A DNA stretch of 64,000 nucleotides from Fibrobacteria bacterium (GTDB lineage Bacteria; Fibrobacterota; Fibrobacteria; UBA5070). Each line of letters starts with the position of its first letter. Positions within the stretch are counted from its first letter, which is position 1. Shown one piece after another: positions 60,436-64,000 of this stretch. Made by a program: the position numbers and the translations under genes. Location: the NCBI GenBank assembly GCA_020633825.1, contig JACKCV010000001.1, positions 124,001 through 188,000 of the forward strand. Reading direction: 5' to 3'. The notes under the pieces are model-generated. The model saw only the letters and a program-made list of their open reading frames with translations, was not told the DNA's origin and ran no database searches.

Positions 60436-60820
60436 CCTTCTTCACCTCCTGGAGCCTCTCGACTCGTTGTTCACGGCGCTCTTCCCACTTCTTGCGGGCG
60501 CCACTCCTGCGGGAATCGGCCTCTTTTTCCAGCTGCGCCAAGGCGGCGCGATGCTTCTCGAGGAGTTCCCGATGCAATCGAAGTCGTTCTTCCGGAGGCA
60601 ATTGGGAGGAGCGCCTCACCAGCTCCTGTCGGTCTTTCTGGTATTTCTCCCGCAACTCGTCCAGTTGGCGCCTCAGCTGGGGGTCTTCCCCGGAGCGGCT
60701 GGACTCCGAGGTCATCAGGGACAGGGGTTGGCTGATTCCTGATCCGGGAAGGACCAGCAACAACAGCAGGAGCCAGAAGGCGAGGGGAGAGCCGGAATGA
60801 ATGCCTTTGAATCGATCCAT
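60389..60820 (-). CDS. Exported coiled-coil protein, unknown function
   Basis: A 143-residue protein with an N-terminal hydrophobic segment (LAFWLLLLLLVLPGSGIS) that is a signal peptide or anchor. A long charged helix rich in Arg, Glu, Lys and Gln follows (RQLDELREKYQKDRQEL, RLHRELLEKHRAALAQLEKE), predicted to form a coiled coil. It overlaps the 58945 gene start by 47 bp. The nature resembles periplasmic scaffold or Spy/CpxP-like helical proteins, but no signature supports that. Confidence 0.6.
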   Translation of the reverse strand: MDRFKGIHSGSPLAFWLLLLLLVLPGSGISQPLSLMTSESSRSGEDPQLRRQLDELREKYQKDRQELVRRSSQLPPEERLRLHRELLEKHRAALAQLEKEADSRRSGARKKWEERREQRVERLQEVKKDGSARQRRKEGLEKR

Positions 60821-60940
60821 GGAAGCCCCCCCTTTCTCGTATGGCCCGATGCAGATTCCCTGCATCCGCCGGGATGAACCATCAATTCCCGGGCCAAAAC
60901 ATGCATCGCGAAGGGGTGGATGATCCCCTACCAATTCAAG

Positions 60941-60969
60941 AAATAAAAAGCGGAACACAAGGTTCCGCT
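60941..60969 (-). terminator. Terminator of the 61005 gene
   Basis: On the minus strand AGCGGAAC pairs exactly with GTTCCGCT (8 bp, 5-nt loop) and is followed by TTTTTATTT. It ends the short peptide gene 36 bp upstream. Confidence 0.88.
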
Positions 60970-61004
60970 CTCTCCGGGGGAACCCGGTTTTGGATCGAAC
61001 GCGC

Positions 61005-61196
61005 TTACTTGGATTTCGCCGAATCGGCGGCGACGACCTTGGCGGTGTCCGCGGCGTGCTGGACCGTATCGGCCTTGGCGGAGTCGGCCATGGCGGCGAC
61101 TTTGGCGGTGTCCTTGGCCGGAGCGGCCTTGGGGGTGGTCTTGGCGGTGACGGTGACCACGGCTGCCGCGAGGGCCAGGGCGATGATGTGCTTCAT
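61005..61196 (-). CDS. Small exported Ala/Lys/Asp-rich peptide
   Basis: A 63-residue protein from the ATG at 61196, with GGAGA on the minus strand seven bases upstream. MKHIIALALAAAVVTVTA is a signal peptide. The mature part consists of short Ala/Lys/Thr/Asp repeats (DTAKVAAMADSAKAD, AADTAKVVAADSAKSK) with little defined structure. It has its own terminator. The function is unknown. It could be an abundant small periplasmic or surface peptide. Confidence 0.65.
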   Translation of the reverse strand: MKHIIALALAAAVVTVTAKTTPKAAPAKDTAKVAAMADSAKADTVQHAADTAKVVAADSAKSK

Positions 61197-61368
61197 TGGG
61201 AATCTCCAGTTGGGTGAATGGGAGAAACCCACTGCAGCGGGCGAGCCGAGCCGGAAACTCCCGGTCCCAGTCTAGGAATTCAGCGAGGGGATTCCTGGAT
61301 CCGCTATTTCGAAAGTGTTGACCTGGAAGTCCGCACGAGCAGGGGTGGATTGATCCGGAATCCCTGGA

Positions 61369-63102
61369 TCAGGATTCGAGACTGGATTCGTACATCCCCA
61401 GGCGACGGAGAAGATCTCGAAGCACCTTGCGGTCGATCCCCAGGATCGAGCCCGCCTGGGTCAGGTTCCCCCCCGACTTGGTCATTGCGGATTCGACCGC
61501 GGCTCTTTCCGCCGCCTCCCGGATCTCGGCAAGCGTCCCCATCGCGGCGACCGCCTCCGGGAGCCCGAGGTGATCGGGTTGGATCCTTTCCCCCCCCGAG
61601 AGAAGAAGGGCTCGTTGGAGGCAATTCTCCAACTCTCGCACGTTGCCCGGCCAGGAATGTCGGAGAAGAGCCTTCTCCGCGGCCCGGCTCAGGCCCGGGA
61701 AGGGCATTTCGAATTCCCTGGCGGCCTTCTGGGCGAACACTCGTGCCATGGGAAGGATATCTTCGGAGCGATCCCGCAAAGGTGGCAGGCGGACCGAGGC
61801 GACGTTCAGCCGGAACAGCAGATCTTGGCGGAATCGTCCTTCGCGGACCAGGCTTTCCAGGTCCCGATGGGTGGCCGCGACAATGCGGACATCGACGGCG
61901 ATTTCGCGGGAGGAACCCACTCGGCGGATCGTTTTTTCCTGCAAGGCACGCAGGAGAGCGGCCTGGAGCTGCGGAGCGAGCTCCCCGATCTCGTCCAGGA
62001 AGAGGGTTCCTCCGCGAGCGGATTCAAACAGACCAGCCCTTTCGGAAGTGGCTCCGGTGAACGCACCCTTCTCGTGCCCGAACAGTTCGGATTCCATCAA
62101 GGATTCGGGGATGGCCGCGCAATTGATCGCCACGAAGGGGCCCTGGGCGCGGGGGGAGACGGAATGGACCATCTGGGCCAGACGTTCCTTGCCGGTTCCG
62201 GTTTCGCCGAGAACGAGGAGCGGAACCGTCGCGGATGCGAATTTCTTCGCTTGGGCGATGGTTGCGAGGATGTTCGGGGAGAAGGCAAGCATCCCCGGGG
62301 CGGGACCCGACAGGGAATCGAGGGCGCGACGATCCTCCAGGTGCCGTCTGGCGGCACCCAGAACCCTAGCGATGGTGGAGAGCAGCCGGTCGAAGGCGGT
62401 CAGGTCGGAGGAGGAGAAGGAATCCTCGCGCCCGGTCCGGTGCAAGTAGAGGCACCCCAGAGGCGTCATGGAATCGGAGGACCGAATGGGGGCGCAGAGG
62501 ATGGATCGAATGTCGGACCGGCGCAAGGAGGGGCCGGCGAGCGCTTCGCCCTCGGTGGCGGATTCCGACCAGAGGATGGCCCCACCCTTGGCCAGGGAAG
62601 CCTGGACCGCGGAGCGGGAGGGCGATACGTCCTTGCCCATCGGCCAGGAAGCGACCAAGCGATCCCCTTCCTCCCCCTCCAGGAGGATGCCGCCGTCGGC
62701 GTCGAGGAAGGCTCCGGCGAATTCGAGGAGTCTGGGCAGCGACGTCGAAGGGTCGTCCGCCTCGAGCAGGGCATCGACCGCTTCGAGGACCGGTTCGACG
62801 GGCAGCCGCGGTTCGATCCGGGGACGATCGAGACGCAGGACCGTCCCGTTGGAAAGACGGATCTCGGTCTTCTCGACGAGTTCGACGGGGATTCCCGGAG
62901 GGGCGGGACGCCCATCCACGGCAACCCCTTTGACCAGGGGCTCGGCGACCACGTGGTCGGGACGTCGGAGCAGTTGCACTTCGGCGCCTTGGCATCCGGG
63001 AAGGACGATGTCGCCGGATTGGGCGGAACCGACGATGGACAATTTGCGCTCGAGGGGGAAGCGGGCACCCTCGGGGGTCAGCAGGAGCCAGTGGGAGGTC
63101 AT
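61369..63102 (-). CDS. FHA-like/GAF/sigma-54-dependent transcriptional activator
   Basis: A 577-residue regulator. An N-terminal FHA-like domain (about 1-95; LSIVGSAQSGDIVLPG, GVAVDGRPAPPG) lacks a clear Ser-x-x-His phosphothreonine site. It is followed by a GAF-type region (about 115-255), then an AAA+ domain with Walker A (GETGTGKE), the sigma-54-contacting GAFTGA, Walker B (TLFLDEIGEL) and sensor motifs (AATHRDL, LFRLNV). A C-terminal Fis-type HTH ends the protein (GGNLTQAGSILGIDRKVLRDLLRR). It activates sigma-54 promoters. The immediately upstream Ser/Thr kinase gene suggests phosphorylation-dependent control. Confidence 0.93.
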   Translation of the reverse strand: MTSHWLLLTPEGARFPLERKLSIVGSAQSGDIVLPGCQGAEVQLLRRPDHVVAEPLVKGVAVDGRPAPPGIPVELVEKTEIRLSNGTVLRLDRPRIEPRLPVEPVLEAVDALLEADDPSTSLPRLLEFAGAFLDADGGILLEGEEGDRLVASWPMGKDVSPSRSAVQASLAKGGAILWSESATEGEALAGPSLRRSDIRSILCAPIRSSDSMTPLGCLYLHRTGREDSFSSSDLTAFDRLLSTIARVLGAARRHLEDRRALDSLSGPAPGMLAFSPNILATIAQAKKFASATVPLLVLGETGTGKERLAQMVHSVSPRAQGPFVAINCAAIPESLMESELFGHEKGAFTGATSERAGLFESARGGTLFLDEIGELAPQLQAALLRALQEKTIRRVGSSREIAVDVRIVAATHRDLESLVREGRFRQDLLFRLNVASVRLPPLRDRSEDILPMARVFAQKAAREFEMPFPGLSRAAEKALLRHSWPGNVRELENCLQRALLLSGGERIQPDHLGLPEAVAAMGTLAEIREAAERAAVESAMTKSGGNLTQAGSILGIDRKVLRDLLRRLGMYESSLES

Positions 63103-63103
63103 T

Positions 63104-64000
63104 TCATGGGTCCTCGGCGGGGAGGGAGGAGGTTCCACCCAGCCAGATGGTATCGAGAAGGGGCAAGCCGACAGCGTCGCGGATCTGGATCCGGTGGCGA
63201 CCTGGTGCAAGGAGCAGGATACCACCGGCCGGAGGGTCGGTGGCGAGTCCATCGACGCGCAGGGAGGCGCCCGGAGGCATCGCGGGCAAGGAGAATTCCG
63301 CGGAGGCCTCGATGGAGGAGAAATCATCGGCTCCCCAGGTGGAGGGAGGTCGCCCCCGCGACGAGGTCGGCGATGCGATGGAGGAGGACGGTGAGGGCCA
63401 GATCCAGGCGAGGATGGCCGAAAGCAGGGCCGCGACTCCGCAGATCAGGATGCTGGGCCGTACGTGGTAGCGTCGGCGACTCCTTTCCCTTGCGAAACGG
63501 CCCAATTCGGGAAGCAACGCTTCGGGATCGTCGGTGCGCTCGATCCGCTCCCTTTGCCATCGCCAGGCATCGTCCCACCTCCTGGTGGCGACGGCCTGGG
63601 CGACGGCTTCGGCCATCAAGGCTTCGTGGAGGGCATCCATGTGGCGTCGCAGTCGTTCGGAGGGCCAGTCGCCCCCTTCCCGCGCCAGATCGCGGGCGAG
63701 TTCGTGCGCCGTGGGACGGTTCGCGGGCTGCGAATCGACGGCACGGGCGAGAACGGGAATGTCCTGGGCCAACCGCGCGAGACCGTCGTCCATGACCGCG
63801 GAGGTCCATTCCTCCCGGGAAGTCGTCCAGGGGGAGGGTATCCGGTCGAGAAGCCTCAGAGCCAGGACTCCCAGGGAAAAGACGTCCGACGCGGCCGAAG
63901 CGGGTTGCCCCTGGATCCGTTCCGGCGAGAAGGTTTCCCACGTGCCACCCCGGTTCGACTCTCCGAAGGAGGACATTCCGAGATCGACGACAATCACCTC
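63104..64000 (-). CDS. Membrane Ser/Thr protein kinase, truncated at the right edge
   Basis: The visible 299 codons end with a stop at 63104 and run off the window at 64000, so the kinase N-lobe is missing. The visible part contains VVDLGMSSF (metal-binding DLG instead of DFG) and the FSPERIQGQPASAASDVFSLGVLALRLLDR segment of the C-lobe. A juxtamembrane helical region, one transmembrane helix (SILICGVAALLSAILAWIWP) and a C-terminal PEGA-like strand segment (MPPGASLRVDGLATDPPAGG) follow. One base separates it from the sigma-54 activator, which is probably its phosphorylation partner. Confidence 0.85.
   Translation of the reverse strand, partial: EVIVVDLGMSSFGESNRGGTWETFSPERIQGQPASAASDVFSLGVLALRLLDRIPSPWTTSREEWTSAVMDDGLARLAQDIPVLARAVDSQPANRPTAHELARDLAREGGDWPSERLRRHMDALHEALMAEAVAQAVATRRWDDAWRWQRERIERTDDPEALLPELGRFARERSRRRYHVRPSILICGVAALLSAILAWIWPSPSSSIASPTSSRGRPPSTWGADDFSSIEASAEFSLPAMPPGASLRVDGLATDPPAGGILLLAPGRHRIQIRDAVGLPLLDTIWLGGTSSLPAEDP

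Overview
The window is GC-rich bacterial chromosome, almost fully coding, with genes packed end to start: many stops overlap the next start as ATGA, GTGA or TGATG. No rRNA, tRNA, CRISPR array, transposase or phage gene was seen. Several traits fit the Fibrobacterota or a neighbouring FCB lineage: secreted plant polysaccharide enzymes that end in a short beta-rich C-terminal domain resembling secretion/sorting domains, a double-winged-helix GntR regulator with a LacI-type sensor domain, and many exported proteins of unknown function. The assignment is an inference and not proven by any single gene.

Layout. 1-10 kb holds housekeeping and small operons: rsmA coupled to an exported protein, a Fur-family regulator, a cyclase/oxidoreductase pair, an acetate transporter (satP), a hybrid sensor kinase, rmlA, and a TetR/quinone reductase pair. 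10-17 kb is a seven-gene drug/solvent-type export operon (TetR, TolC, HlyD lipoprotein, two ABC ATPases, two ABC-2 permeases) with a clear palindromic operator. 17-24 kb has a cupin/DinB pair, then a secreted zinc metalloprotease whose coding start abuts a 13-C tract. It is followed by a tandem array of about 1.18-kb cassettes that duplicate the protease C-terminal module together with a diversifying small secreted protein. 25-32 kb is a pectin/mannan utilisation region (PL11 lyase, CBM-like protein, GntR-LacI regulator, GH26 mannanase).

32-43 kb is central metabolism: lpd, diverging from an operon that encodes a complete route between succinyl-CoA and two acetyl-CoA through 4-hydroxybutyrate and crotonyl-CoA (sucD, 4hbD, abfD, abfT, thiolase, hbd, crt). 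43-52.6 kb is a nine-gene, fully overlapping operon: UbiA-family prenyltransferase, old-yellow-enzyme-type reductase, acyl carrier protein, alpha-oxoamine synthase, lipid kinase, ThiL-like kinase, beta-ketoacyl synthase, extended SDR, radical SAM. Four of these match the logic of bacterial sphingolipid synthesis (dedicated ACP, serine-palmitoyltransferase-like enzyme, CerR-like SDR, ceramide-kinase-like enzyme). The other five are not part of any pathway I recognise, so this is the best candidate for an undescribed lipid or lipid-like product.

53-64 kb has the pyruvate dehydrogenase operon (pdhA-pdhB-pdhC, E3 being the distant lpd), a run of small exported proteins and a beta-rich outer-membrane-like protein on the minus strand, and at the right edge an FHA-like/GAF/sigma-54 activator next to a truncated Ser/Thr kinase with a transmembrane and a PEGA-like segment.
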